NCBI RefSeq assembly: GCF_006439025.1
Contig: NZ_RCYZ01000003.1
Span: 312,127 to 376,126 of the forward strand
Reading direction: 5' to 3'
Source of the DNA: Hymenobacter nivis
Lineage (GTDB): Bacteria > Bacteroidota > Bacteroidia > Cytophagales > Hymenobacteraceae
DNA: 64,000 nucleotides
The translations under genes were made by a program, and so were the position numbers. Of the stretch, positions 10,843-20,500 are shown one piece after another; the first letter of the stretch is position 1; each line of letters begins with the position of its first letter. The notes beneath the pieces are model-generated. The model made no database searches and was not told the DNA's origin. It saw only the letters and a list, made by a program, of their open reading frames with translations.

Positions 10843-12096
10843 ATGAAAACAACCGTGCTGTTTCTGCTGATGGGGGCCCTGGCCTGGGGCCCCGCCGCCC
10901 GGGCCCAGACCGGCTGCCCCGACCCCCAGGCCACCAACTACGACCCCGCCGCCCGCCGCAACGACGGCTCGTGCCAGTACGCCCCCACCACCGCGGCCCT
11001 GCCCGCCAAGGCCCCGCTCGACGCGGCCGTGCCCGAAACCTCGGGCCTCCAGCTGGCCGCCGGGGCCCTCTGGACCTTCAACGACGGCGGCAACCCGCCG
11101 GTGCTGTTCCGGGTCGATTCGGCCACCGGCCGGGCCACCCAGCAAGTGCGCGTCGTCAACTTCCCCAACACCGACTGGGAAGACATTGCCGCCGACGGCC
11201 GCTACCTGTACGTGGGCGACTTCGGCAATAACTACGGCGACCGGCGCGACCTGCGCTTGCTGCGCGTGCCGCGGGCCGGCCTGGGCCCCGCGGCCGATAC
11301 CGTGTCGGCCCAGGCCATCAACTTCTACTACCCCGACCAAACCACGTTCGGCCGAAGCCTTAACAACCACAACTACGACTGCGAGGCCGTGTTTTTCCGC
11401 AACGACTCGCTGCACCTCTTCACCAAAGACTGGGCCGACCACCGCACCCGCTACTACACCGTGCCGGCCACGCCCGGCACCCACGCCGCCCACCTCAAGG
11501 CCACCTTCGACGTGAATGGCCTCATCACCGCCGCCGACGTCAGCCCCGACGGCACCGCGGCGGCCCTGCTCGGCTACGACGAAACCACCGGGGCCACCTT
11601 CGTGTGGCTGCTGTCGGACTTCCCGGGCACGCAGTTTTTGCGGGGCAACAAGCGGCGCATCGCGCTGCCCAGCGCGGCGCTGGTGGGCCAAATCGAAGGC
11701 GTGTGCTTTGCGGGCGGCCGGCGGCTGCTGGTGTCCAACGAGCGGGTGACGGTGGGGCCCCTCACCGTGCCGCAGCGGCTGTACGCCCTGAACGTGGGGC
11801 CCTGGCTGCCGGCGCCGGCGGTGGTCACGGCGGCGGCCGCGCCGGGGCCCCGGGCGGGCCTGCGCGTGTTTCCGGTGCCCGCCACGCGCACGCTGCGCGT
11901 GGAGCGGGCCGGCGCGGGGCCCGGTGCGCTGGCCCTCACGCTGCTCGACCTGCGGGGCCGCGCCGTGGCCACCGGCCAGCTGCCCGCCGGGGCCCCGGCG
12001 GGGGCCCTCAGCGTGGCCGGGCTGGCCCCGGGGGCCTACGTGCTGCGGGCCGAGGGGCCGGCGGGCGTGGTTTCGCAAAAAATAGTGGTGCGCTAG
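10843..12096 (+). CDS. Secreted protein with type IX (type A) sorting domain
   Basis: A 417-residue exported protein. The ATG at 10843 gives a clean signal peptide (MKTTVLFLLMGALAWGPAARAQ). Next comes GCPDPQATNYDP followed by NDGSCQY, the short Cys- and Asp-rich motif common in Bacteroidota surface proteins. The central 280 residues look like a beta-propeller (FNDGGNPPVLFRVDSATG, DWEDIAADGRYLYVGDFGNN), and no enzyme motif is visible. The last ~75 residues (GLRVFPVPATRTLRVE to GAYVLRAEGP and a basic end) form a type A sorting domain, so the protein should cross the outer membrane by the type IX system and be anchored or released. The gene has 13 GGGGCC hexamers. Function unknown. Confidence 0.88.
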   Translation: MKTTVLFLLMGALAWGPAARAQTGCPDPQATNYDPAARRNDGSCQYAPTTAALPAKAPLDAAVPETSGLQLAAGALWTFNDGGNPPVLFRVDSATGRATQQVRVVNFPNTDWEDIAADGRYLYVGDFGNNYGDRRDLRLLRVPRAGLGPAADTVSAQAINFYYPDQTTFGRSLNNHNYDCEAVFFRNDSLHLFTKDWADHRTRYYTVPATPGTHAAHLKATFDVNGLITAADVSPDGTAAALLGYDETTGATFVWLLSDFPGTQFLRGNKRRIALPSAALVGQIEGVCFAGGRRLLVSNERVTVGPLTVPQRLYALNVGPWLPAPAVVTAAAAPGPRAGLRVFPVPATRTLRVERAGAGPGALALTLLDLRGRAVATGQLPAGAPAGALSVAGLAPGAYVLRAEGPAGVVSQKIVVR

Positions 12097-12231
12097 CCGC
12101 ACCGGGCGCGGCAGATTGGCGGCGGCCGGTATCTTCGGGGCCCCATCTTCCGTTTAGCCGGGGGTGGCGGGCGCGCCGGTGGCGGCCCGCGCTTTTCCGT
12201 TCTTTATTCCCTCCTATTCTCTCCGATTCGC

Positions 12232-13968
12232 ATGGCCCTTGCCCCCGACATTCAGCAAAAGGTAAACGCCTGGCTCACGCCGGCTTACGACGCCGACACC
12301 CAGGCCGCCATCCGCGCCCAGCTCGACGCCGGGCAGGACGAGGCCCTCACCGATGCCTTCTACCGCACCCTCGAGTTTGGCACCGGCGGCCTGCGCGGCG
12401 TGATGGGCCCCGGCTCGAACCGCATGAACCGCTACACGCTGGGCATGGCCACCCAGGGCCTGTGCAACTACTTGCTAATGAGCTTCCCCAACCAGGAAGT
12501 GAAGGTGGCCATCGCCCACGACTCGCGCAACAACAGCCCCGAGTTTGCGCGCATCGCCGCGGGCATCTTCTCGGCCAACGGCATCACGGTGTATCTCTTC
12601 GACAGCCTGCGGCCCACGCCCGAATTGTCGTTTGCCATCCGCCAGCTGGGCTGCCAGAGCGGCTGCGTCATCACGGCCTCGCACAACCCCAAGGAGTACA
12701 ATGGCTACAAGGTGTACTGGAACGACGGGGCCCAGGTGGTGTCGCCGCACGATAAGAACATCATCGAGGAAGTCAACAAGATTACCGACATCAGCGCGGT
12801 GAAATTCACCGCCGTCGATACCCTCATCCACCTCATCGGCCACGACGTGGACGACCAGTACCTCACCGAGGTGCAGAAGCTGAGCGTGGACCCCGCCGCC
12901 ATCAAGCAGCAGCACGATTTGAAGATTGTGTACACGCCGCTGCACGGCTCGGGCATCACGCTGGTGCCGGGGGCCCTGCAACGCTTCGGCTTTGATAACG
13001 TGCACATTGTGCAGGCCCAGGCCACGCCCGACGGCAACTTCCCCACCGTGCAGAGCCCCAACCCAGAGGAAAAATCGGCCATGCAGATGGCCCTGGACCT
13101 GGCCAAAGACCTCGACGCCGACATCGTGCTCGCCACTGACCCCGACGCCGACCGCGTGGGCCTGGGCGTGAAAAACGACAAGGGCGAGTGGGTGCTGCTC
13201 AACGGCAACCAGACGGCCGCGTTGCTTACCAACTACTTGCTGGGGGCCCGGCACCGTGCCAATAAGCTGGCGCCTAACGACTTCATGGTGTACACCATCG
13301 TGACGAGCGACATCCTCGGCGACATTGCCCGCCACTACCAGGTGAAGAGCTACAACACGCTCACCGGCTTCAAGTACATCGCCGGCCTCATCCGCGACCT
13401 GGCGGGCCAGGAGAACTACCTCTGCGGCGGCGAGGAGAGCTACGGCTACCTCATCGGTGATTTTGTGCGCGACAAGGACGCGGTATCGGCCTGCGCGCTG
13501 GCCGCCGAAATGGCCGCCGTGGCCAAGGGCCAGGGCCGCACCCTCTACGAGGAGCTGGCCCAGATGTACGCCCAGTTCGGCCTTTACCAGGAAGACCTCA
13601 TCTCGCTGACCAAGAAGGGCCAGCGCGGCGCCGAGGAAATCCAGGAGATGATGGCCGGCCTGCGCCAGAGCCCGCCCGCCACCATCGCCGGCCAGCCGGT
13701 GGTGGAAATCCGCGACTACCAGACCGGTCAGATCCGCGACCTGCGCACCGGCCTCACCACCGAAACCGGCATGGAAAGCTCCAACGTGCTCCAGTTCATC
13801 CTTGAGGACGGCAGCAAGATTTCGGCCCGCCCCAGCGGTACCGAGCCCAAGATCAAATTTTACTTCAGCGTGCGCCAGCCCCTGAAGTCGGCGGTGGATT
13901 TCGAGCTGGCCCAGCGCCTGGCCAAGGAGAAAATCCAGGCCATCATCGACGACATGAAGCTGAAATAA
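12232..13968 (+). CDS. Phospho-sugar mutase (phosphoglucomutase/phosphomannomutase family)
   Basis: A 578-residue cytosolic alpha-D-phosphohexomutase moving phosphate between C1 and C6 of hexoses. Visible motifs: catalytic Ser150 in TASHNPKEYNGYK (148-160), metal loop DPDADRVG (D303, D305, D307), sugar-binding loop GGEESYGY (about 399-406) and phosphate-binding RPSGTEPKIKFY near the C-terminus. The length fits the long PgcA-like group rather than the shorter ManB/GlmM proteins. It lies alone between a type IX cargo gene and a strong terminator (14012). It would feed glycogen, trehalose or envelope sugar synthesis; glucose versus mannose preference cannot be settled here. Confidence 0.95.
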   Translation: MALAPDIQQKVNAWLTPAYDADTQAAIRAQLDAGQDEALTDAFYRTLEFGTGGLRGVMGPGSNRMNRYTLGMATQGLCNYLLMSFPNQEVKVAIAHDSRNNSPEFARIAAGIFSANGITVYLFDSLRPTPELSFAIRQLGCQSGCVITASHNPKEYNGYKVYWNDGAQVVSPHDKNIIEEVNKITDISAVKFTAVDTLIHLIGHDVDDQYLTEVQKLSVDPAAIKQQHDLKIVYTPLHGSGITLVPGALQRFGFDNVHIVQAQATPDGNFPTVQSPNPEEKSAMQMALDLAKDLDADIVLATDPDADRVGLGVKNDKGEWVLLNGNQTAALLTNYLLGARHRANKLAPNDFMVYTIVTSDILGDIARHYQVKSYNTLTGFKYIAGLIRDLAGQENYLCGGEESYGYLIGDFVRDKDAVSACALAAEMAAVAKGQGRTLYEELAQMYAQFGLYQEDLISLTKKGQRGAEEIQEMMAGLRQSPPATIAGQPVVEIRDYQTGQIRDLRTGLTTETGMESSNVLQFILEDGSKISARPSGTEPKIKFYFSVRQPLKSAVDFELAQRLAKEKIQAIIDDMKLK

Positions 13969-14011
13969 CCCGGGGCCCCTGCCCCGCCGCCCGCCGGCAA
14001 ATTTTCATTTT

Positions 14012-14047
14012 TGGCCCCAAATCTTTAGTGGTTTGGGGCCATTTTTT
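14012..14047 (+). terminator. Rho-independent terminator after the phosphomutase gene
   Basis: Perfect 10-bp arms 14012-14021 and 14032-14041 (TGGCCCCAAA/TTTGGGGCCA), 10-nt loop, then six T. Confidence 0.9.
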
Positions 14048-14143
14048 GTACCCGCGGCGTACATTTAGCAGCGCTGCATTATTCGCCTATTTTAATTCAC
14101 TATTGCTTGAACACCTTGTACTTATAGCCTAAACATTTATACA

Positions 14144-14659
14144 ATGACTCGGTATTTTACTTGTTATTTGCACCGGCACGGCGCGGCTTATCAGCGGCGC
14201 ATCCAGTACCTGGCCGGGCTGGGCACGGGCCTGGTTGCGGCGGCACTCTTGGGGCCCTGGGGCGCGTGGCAGCCACTGCTGGCGGTGGGGGCCCTGGTGC
14301 CCTACTGCACCATTCTGCCGCTGCTCGCCAAAACCCGGCAACTGGCCCTGGACCGCCCCCACGGCCAGTTCCGCTACTTCACCACATTTTTTGGCCTCGT
14401 GCTGGGCGCGTGGCAGCCGCTGCCCCGCGTAAGTAAGGTCATCGTGAAACCCTTCACGCAGGACGAGCCCGCCACCACCGGGGGCCCCAGCGCCAAGCGC
14501 GGCGGCCCGCCCCGGGCCCGCGTGGTGCTGCTCTCGGTGCCCGCCTCGCGCCAGGCCATCATCGCCGGCAAGTTCCGCGCCGACCAGGAGTTCGAGGCCC
14601 TCCTCTTCGCCAAAGTCGTGGCCATGTACCTGGGCGTCGAGGGCTTCGTGTTCAGGTAG
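14144..14659 (+). CDS. Small membrane protein of unknown function
   Basis: A 171-residue protein that I do not recognise. After a basic start (MTRYFTCYLHRHGAAYQRR) there are two hydrophobic segments, about residues 24-42 and 45-65, so it is probably an inner-membrane protein with a long cytosolic C-terminus. A low-complexity Gly/Pro/Arg linker (about 112-128) leads to a helical tail (IIAGKFRADQEFEALLFAK, then a short hydrophobic end). That tail and stop codon (14554-14667 in DNA) are repeated almost exactly at 28871-28984. TACATTTA at 14060-14067 could be its -7 box. Its own terminator is not evident. Confidence 0.7.
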   Translation: MTRYFTCYLHRHGAAYQRRIQYLAGLGTGLVAAALLGPWGAWQPLLAVGALVPYCTILPLLAKTRQLALDRPHGQFRYFTTFFGLVLGAWQPLPRVSKVIVKPFTQDEPATTGGPSAKRGGPPRARVVLLSVPASRQAIIAGKFRADQEFEALLFAKVVAMYLGVEGFVFR

Positions 14660-14667
14660 GGGCCGGC
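14554..14667 (+). repeat. 114-bp segment duplicated at 28871-28984 (copy A)
   Basis: Identical to 28871-28984 at 112 of 114 positions by eye. It covers the last 34 codons, the stop and 8 further bases of the small membrane protein gene. One difference changes Asp to Glu and the other is silent. Confidence 0.9.
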
Positions 14668-15094
14668 ACTTGGCTCAGCGGGTTGGGCGCAAGCACTCAT
14701 TATAGGCTACGCTGCGAATGCCTGGTTTGCCGCGACGGCTCCGGGCCGATTCACCGCGGGCTGCATTCACTGCTTGGTGGCCTCGCTGATGCGAGGGCTG
14801 TTGCCGGACGCGCACGAAACCCCGGAAGCCGAGAGGTCCAGCATGCGCGCAATGTAGGCGATGGACGGCCAGTTGCTGAACGACGGTCAGGAAGCACAAA
14901 AAGAAACGAGCGGCCTCGCCGCTGGCAGCATAGCAAAACACGCCCGGGCTACACAAACCCATGTGCAACGAAAAGCTGTGCTCATTAACACCCAGGCAAC
15001 ATTGCCCCCATTTGCTTTCAGGTAATCTGGCCAAATAGAATCCAGACTTGGGGCCGTTGGCTGCTATTACAACCTAAGGCGCAAGGCGAAAAAA

Positions 15095-15114
15095 TTAATC
15101 AATCGATTGTGTAA
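15095..15114. promoter_or_regulatory. LacI-type operator candidate upstream of the GH127 gene
   Basis: The palindrome around CAATCGATTG (15100-15109) extends to TTAATCAATCGATTGTGTAA with two unpaired positions per side. Its right half, GATTGTGTA, equals that of the site before susC (17470-17487). TTG at 15107-15109 lies 20 nt before TATATTTA (15130-15137), the Bacteroidota -33/-7 spacing, so a bound regulator would block the -33 box. Regulator identity is inference. Confidence 0.55.
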
Positions 15115-15129
15115 ACAAATTAGTCCACA

Positions 15130-15137
15130 TATATTTA
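15130..15137 (+). promoter_or_regulatory. Likely -7 box (TATATTTA) of the GH127 gene
   Basis: One mismatch from TAnnTTTG, spaced 20 nt from the TTG inside the palindrome at 15095-15114 and 113 nt before the GH127 start. Confidence 0.45.
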
Positions 15138-15250
15138 CATCGACCATAAAGCATACGCCTGCTTTGCGAACGTTCGAGCAATCAACGGCCAAGCTCCGGC
15201 AATGATGCCCAAATGATTGCTTACCCCCGCTATCATCAGTTCCAGCATCC

Positions 15251-17302
15251 ATGTTTGCCATGCAAAAACCGCTTCTCACTGCGCTGGCCCTGGGCCTGGT
15301 AGCCACGGCTTCCGCCCAGCGCACGGACTATCCCATCCAGGCCGTATCGTTCACCAAGGTCAAGCTGACGGATAATTTCTGGCTGCCGCGCCTGAAAACG
15401 AACACCGATGTGACCATTCCGGCCTCGTTTCAGCGCTGCGAGGCTACCAACCGGGTGAAGAACTTCGAGATGGCCGCCGCCCATCAGGGCAAGTTCGCCA
15501 CCACGTTTCCGTTTGATGATACGGACATTTACAAGACCATCGAGGGGGCCTCGTACTCGATGAGCTTGTACCCCGATGAGAAGCTCGGGGCCTACGTGGA
15601 CGCGCTGATTGCCAAAGTTGGTGCCGCCCAAGAGCCTGACGGCTACCTCTATACCGCCCGCACCATCGACCCCGCCCACCCCCACCCCTGGGCCGGCCAG
15701 GCCCGCTGGGAAAAGGAGCGCGAACTGAGCCACGAGCTCTACAACGCCGGCCACCTCTACGAGGCCGCCGTGGCCCACTACCAGGCCACGGGCAAAAAGA
15801 CGCTGCTCAACATCGCCCTCAAAAACGCCGACCTGGTCTGCTCGGTGTTCGGGCCCGGCAAGCGCAGCGTGGCCCCGGGCCACGAAATCGTGGAAATGGG
15901 CCTCGTGAAGCTCTACCGCGTCACGGGTCAGGCTAAGTACCTCAGCACGGCCAAGTTCTTTCTTGACGCCCGCGGCCAGTACAAAGGCTACGACGCCAAA
16001 AGCGCCGACACCTGGAAAAACGGCTCGTACTGGCAGGACGACAAGCCCGTGGTGGACCAGCGCGAGGCCAAGGGCCACGCCGTGCGCGCCGAATACCTGT
16101 ACTCGGCCATGACCGACGTGGCCGCCCTCACCGGCGACAAGCAAATGCTGGCGGCCGTGGACAGCATCTGGAACAACCTGGTGGCCAAGAAGATGTACGT
16201 GCAGGGCGGCACCGGTGCCGCCGGCGACGGCGAGCGGTTTGGGGCCAACTACGAGCTGCCCAACGCCACGGCCTACAACGAAACCTGCGCCTCGGTGGCC
16301 GACGTGTACTGGAACCAGCGCATGTTTTTGCTGCACGGCGAGAGCAAGTACGCCGATATCCTGGAGAAGGTGCTCTACAACGGCCTGATTTCGGGCGTGG
16401 GCCTGGATGGCAAGTCGTTCTTCTACTCCAACGCCATGCAGATCAAAAACAGCCAGAGCTTTTCCCAGTCCGAGCCAGCCCGGTCCGGTTGGTTCGACTG
16501 CTCGTGCTGCCCCACCAACCTGGCCCGCCTGTTCCCATCGCTGCCCGGCTACATCTACGCCCAGAACGATAACGACGTGTACGTGAATTTGTTCGTGAGC
16601 GGGCAGGCCAACCTGGTTGTGAACAAGCAGCGGGTTCAGCTCACCCAGCAGAACAACTACCCCTGGGATGGCAACCTGAAATTCACGGTTGCTCCAGCCG
16701 CGGCCGCCACCTTCAACCTACTGGTGCGCCTGCCCGGGTGGGCCCGCAACACGGCCGTGCCGTCCAACCTCTACACCTTTGCCGGGGCCCCCACGGCGGC
16801 AGCCATCAGCATCAAGGTCAACGGCAAGCCCGTCACGTATGCTGTCAAAAACGGGTACGCGGTGCTCGCCAAGAAATGGCACAAAAACGACGTGGTGGAG
16901 GTAGCACTGCCCATGGAAGTGCGGCAAGTAGTGGCCAACGAGCAGGTAGTAGACGACCGCAACAAGGTAGCGCTGCAGCGCGGCCCCGTCATTTACTGCG
17001 CTGAGTGGAAGGACAATGGCGGAAAAACCAGCAACCTAGTGGTGCCCCCGGCCACCCAGTTCACGGCCGCTTACAAGCCCGACGTGCTGAACGGCGTGGT
17101 GGAACTGACGGCCACTGTGCCCACCATTCAGGTAGACGCCGCCAACAACTCGGTGCGCACCGTGGCCCAACCGATGACCGCCATCCCGTACTACGCGTGG
17201 GCCAACCGCGGCAAAGGCGAGATGACCGTGTGGTTTCCGCGCCAGGTGGTTGACATAGACATTCTTAGCCAAACCGCCGCAACGACCACCGCGGGCAAAT
17301 AG
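15251..17302 (+). CDS. GH127 family glycosidase (beta-L-arabinofuranosidase-like, DUF1680)
   Basis: A 683-residue secreted enzyme of the GH127/DUF1680 family, whose founding member removes beta-L-arabinofuranose using a zinc-bound cysteine nucleophile. The signal peptide ends near residue 22 (TASAQ). The alpha/alpha barrel shows FWLPRLKTNTDVTIPASFQR, EPDGYLYTARTIDP and HELYNAGHLYEAAVAHY. The zinc and nucleophile set is present: E344 and C346 in YNETCASVADVYW, and C419-C420 in DCSCCPTNLARLF, matching Glu338, Cys340, Cys417 and Cys418 of HypBA1. A C-terminal beta domain follows. Two codons (ATG 15251 and ATG 15260) could start it. It lies just before the SusC/SusD genes and shares an operator-like site with them, so arabinose-bearing glycans are a likely substrate. 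Confidence 0.9.
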   Translation: MFAMQKPLLTALALGLVATASAQRTDYPIQAVSFTKVKLTDNFWLPRLKTNTDVTIPASFQRCEATNRVKNFEMAAAHQGKFATTFPFDDTDIYKTIEGASYSMSLYPDEKLGAYVDALIAKVGAAQEPDGYLYTARTIDPAHPHPWAGQARWEKERELSHELYNAGHLYEAAVAHYQATGKKTLLNIALKNADLVCSVFGPGKRSVAPGHEIVEMGLVKLYRVTGQAKYLSTAKFFLDARGQYKGYDAKSADTWKNGSYWQDDKPVVDQREAKGHAVRAEYLYSAMTDVAALTGDKQMLAAVDSIWNNLVAKKMYVQGGTGAAGDGERFGANYELPNATAYNETCASVADVYWNQRMFLLHGESKYADILEKVLYNGLISGVGLDGKSFFYSNAMQIKNSQSFSQSEPARSGWFDCSCCPTNLARLFPSLPGYIYAQNDNDVYVNLFVSGQANLVVNKQRVQLTQQNNYPWDGNLKFTVAPAAAATFNLLVRLPGWARNTAVPSNLYTFAGAPTAAAISIKVNGKPVTYAVKNGYAVLAKKWHKNDVVEVALPMEVRQVVANEQVVDDRNKVALQRGPVIYCAEWKDNGGKTSNLVVPPATQFTAAYKPDVLNGVVELTATVPTIQVDAANNSVRTVAQPMTAIPYYAWANRGKGEMTVWFPRQVVDIDILSQTAATTTAGK

Positions 17303-17469
17303 GGCCCCCGCGCCCGGTGGCTGGCCAAGAGCCTCCTACCGGGCGCAGGCAACCCCCAACCCCGCTGCGCCTGCGTCAGCCCAAAGCTCTGGTGCAGGGG
17401 CCAGGGCCCCCATAGCCACTTGGTTTTGACTGAGCGCTTGCTACCAACAGATAAAATTTTTTTCCATTC

Positions 17470-17487
17470 TACACAACCGATTGTGTA
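17470..17487. promoter_or_regulatory. LacI-type operator candidate upstream of susC
   Basis: TACACAACCGATTGTGTA is a palindrome with one unpaired position pair, 51 bp before the SusC start. It shares GATTGTGTA with the site at 15095-15114. A TTG lies inside it, but the following -7 (TACCTGGT at 17506) is weak. Confidence 0.55.
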
Positions 17488-17537
17488 AAATGGGCGCGGG
17501 CTAAGTACCTGGTTCTTTACTCTTCATCCCTTTCTCA

Positions 17538-20500
17538 ATGAAAACTCCCCTACCCCCTCCCCTCCACCTGTTGCTTGCGGCTTGCTTGTTTGGCCCGGCG
17601 CTTCCCACCCCGGGGCTGGCGGGCACTTGCGCCGCCACTGGCCTGCAACAGGCCGCCGACCCCATCAAGGGCCGCGTACTCGATGAGAAAGGCGGGTCGC
17701 TACCGGGCGTCAACGTCATTGTGAAGGGGACCAGCACCGGCACCCAGACCGACGCCGAGGGACGCTACACCCTCAAGGCAGCGGCCAATGCCACACTCGT
17801 GTTCAGCTTTGTGGGCTCAAAGCCGCAGGAAGTGGCCGTGGGCGGGCGCACCACCGTCGACATTACCCTGCAGCCCGACACCAAGCAGCTGGCCGACGTG
17901 GTGGTGGTGGGCTACGGCACCCAGCGCAAGGCCGACCTTACCAGCTCGGTGGCCAGCGTGAAGGAAGAAAGCTTCGTGAAAGGCGCCACCCAGGACGCGG
18001 GCCAGCTCATTCAGGGCAAGGTGGCGGGCCTTACCATTGTGACGCCCAGCGGCGACCCCACGGGCACGAGCCAGATTTTGCTGCGCGGCACGGCCACCCT
18101 CAACGCCGACACCCAGCCCCTGGTGCTGATTGACGGCATTCCGGGCGACCTGAAAACGGTGGCCCCCGAAGACATTCAAAGTGTTGACGTGCTGAAGGAT
18201 GGCTCGGCCGCCGCCATCTACGGCACGCGGGGTACCAACGGGGTTATCCTCATCACTACCCGCCGGCCTCAGGGCAACGTTACGCCCACCATCGAGTACA
18301 GCGGCTACGCGAGCACCCAGCGCATTGCCCGCCGCCCCGAGGTGCTAACGGCAGACGAATACCGCCAGAAGATCACCGATGGCGTGGGCTTTACCGACCA
18401 GGGTAGCAGCACCGACTGGCTGAAAGCCATCAGCCAAAACCCGCTCACCCACGTGCACAACCTCACCTTCCGGGGGGGCAATGCCCAGACCAACTACCTG
18501 GTTAGTGGCAACTACCGCGCCCTTGAGGGCATCTTACAGAAGTCGGATAACCGCACCTTCACTGGCCGGGCCGACATCAACCACAACATGTTTGACGGGC
18601 GCGTCAAGCTGAACCTAGGAATCCTGAACAGCGACAACAAGTACACCTCCACCTCGGACGGGAACAGCTTCAACGGCTACACCTACCGGCAGGCGCTCAT
18701 CCGCAACCCCACAGCCCCGATTTATAACGCTAACGGCACCTACGCGCAGGAATTTGGGCTTTTCAACTACGAAAACCCCCTGTCCCGCCTCTACGATTCG
18801 GACGGCCTGAACACGTCGCAAAACACCCGCCTGAGCGGCAGCATTGTGTGGGAGCCAATCAACGACTTGCAATTCAAAGCGCTGGGCTCCAACACGCGCT
18901 ACGACCAGACGCGGGGTTACTCAGAGAACAAGCAGCATCCTTCTGCCCTGCGCGATGGACTAAACGGCTACGCTTCGCGGGGCACTACGGAAGTCATTGA
19001 TAAGCTACTTGAACTCACGGCCAACTACAACCACAGCATTGGTGAGCACCGCTTCTCGGCACTGGCGGGCTACAGCTACCAGGACGATCTGGCCACGAAC
19101 TTCTACATGCGGAACTTCGATTTTCCGACCGATGTGTTCACCTACAACAACATCGGTACGGGCAATGCCCTGAAGATCGGCCGGGCCACCGAATACAGCG
19201 ACAAGACCTCCTACAACCTCATTGGCTTTTTCGGCCGCCTGACCTACAACTACAAGGAGAAATACCTGCTGCTGGCCAGCGTGCGCCGCGAGGCTTCCTC
19301 GCGCTTCCTGGGGGCCAACCAGCCCTGGGGTACTTTCCCGGCCGTGTCGCTGGGCTGGCGCATCAACAAGGAGAACTTCCTGGCCAGCGCCGGCTTCCTC
19401 GACGACCTGAAGCTGCGCGTGGGCTACGGCGTGACGGGCACCGCGCCCGGCTCCTCGTTTCTGGGCGTGTCGCGCCTGGGCTACGGCGGCTACTTCCTGG
19501 CCAACGGCCGCTGGGTGCAGTCGCTGGCCCCCATCAGCAACCCCAACCCCAGCCTGAAGTGGGAGGAAAAGCACGAATTCAACGCGGGCGTGGACTATTC
19601 CTTCTTCAAGGGCCGCGTCTACGGTACGGTGGACTACTACATCCGCCGCACGCTGGGCCTGCTCTACGACTACCAAGTGCCCTCGCCGCCCAACCTGTTC
19701 CCGACCACCACGGCCAACGTGGGCTCGCTCGAAAATAAGGGCCTGGAAGTGCAGCTGAACGTAGTGCCGGTGCAAACCAAGGACTTCACCTGGACCTCAA
19801 CCTTCAACTTCTCGACCAATAAGAACACGCTGCTCTCGCTCAACAACGACCTCTACCAGCTCACCAACGACTTCTTCAACACCGGCTACACCGGCGAGCC
19901 CATCCAGACCTACACCAGCCGCGTGCAGGTGGGGCAGAAGCTGGGCAACTTCTACGGCTACAAGGTGGTGGACGTGACCAGCGACGGCAAGTGGATTTAC
20001 ATGAACAAGGACGGCCAATCGGTGCCTTACGACCAGTTCACGCACAGCGAGGACGACAAGCAGGTGCTCGGCAACGGCCTGCCCAAGTACTACGGCGGGT
20101 GGAATAACAGCTTCCGCTACAAGCGCTTCGACCTGGGCATCACGATGCGCGGAGCCTTCGGCTTCCAGATCCTGAACGTGCAGCGCATGTACTACGAAAA
20201 CACCGGCGTGACGCAGTACAACCGCCTGCGCTCGGCCTACGACCCCATCTTCGGCAAGGCCGTGCTTAACACCACGATGCCACTGGAATTCAACAGCTAC
20301 TACGTGGAAAACGGCGACTACTGGAAGGTTGACAACATCACGTTCGGCTACAACTTCCAGCCCAACGTCGTCAAGTACGTGAAGAACTTGCGGGTGTACG
20401 TTTCGACGCTGAACACCGCCTCCATCACCAAATACAAGGGCCTGGACCCGGAAGTGAACCGCCTGGGCCTGTCCCCCGGCATCGACGACCGCGACAAGTA

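Larger units (their letters stand above)
14660..15250. other. 591-bp stretch without a supportable gene
   Basis: Short frames exist on both strands (for example a 119-codon frame on the minus strand ending at 14675), but composition is poor in the codons this genome prefers and no family motif appears. It could be a decayed gene. The right end becomes AT-rich and contains the palindrome at 15095-15114 and a -7-like box at 15130-15137, the probable control region of the GH127 gene. Confidence 0.55.

Noticed and set aside
14675..15034. 119-codon minus-strand frame in the 14.7-15.2 kb gap
   Set aside because: No motif, unusual residue make-up and competing frames on the other strand; could be decayed DNA but not a supportable gene.
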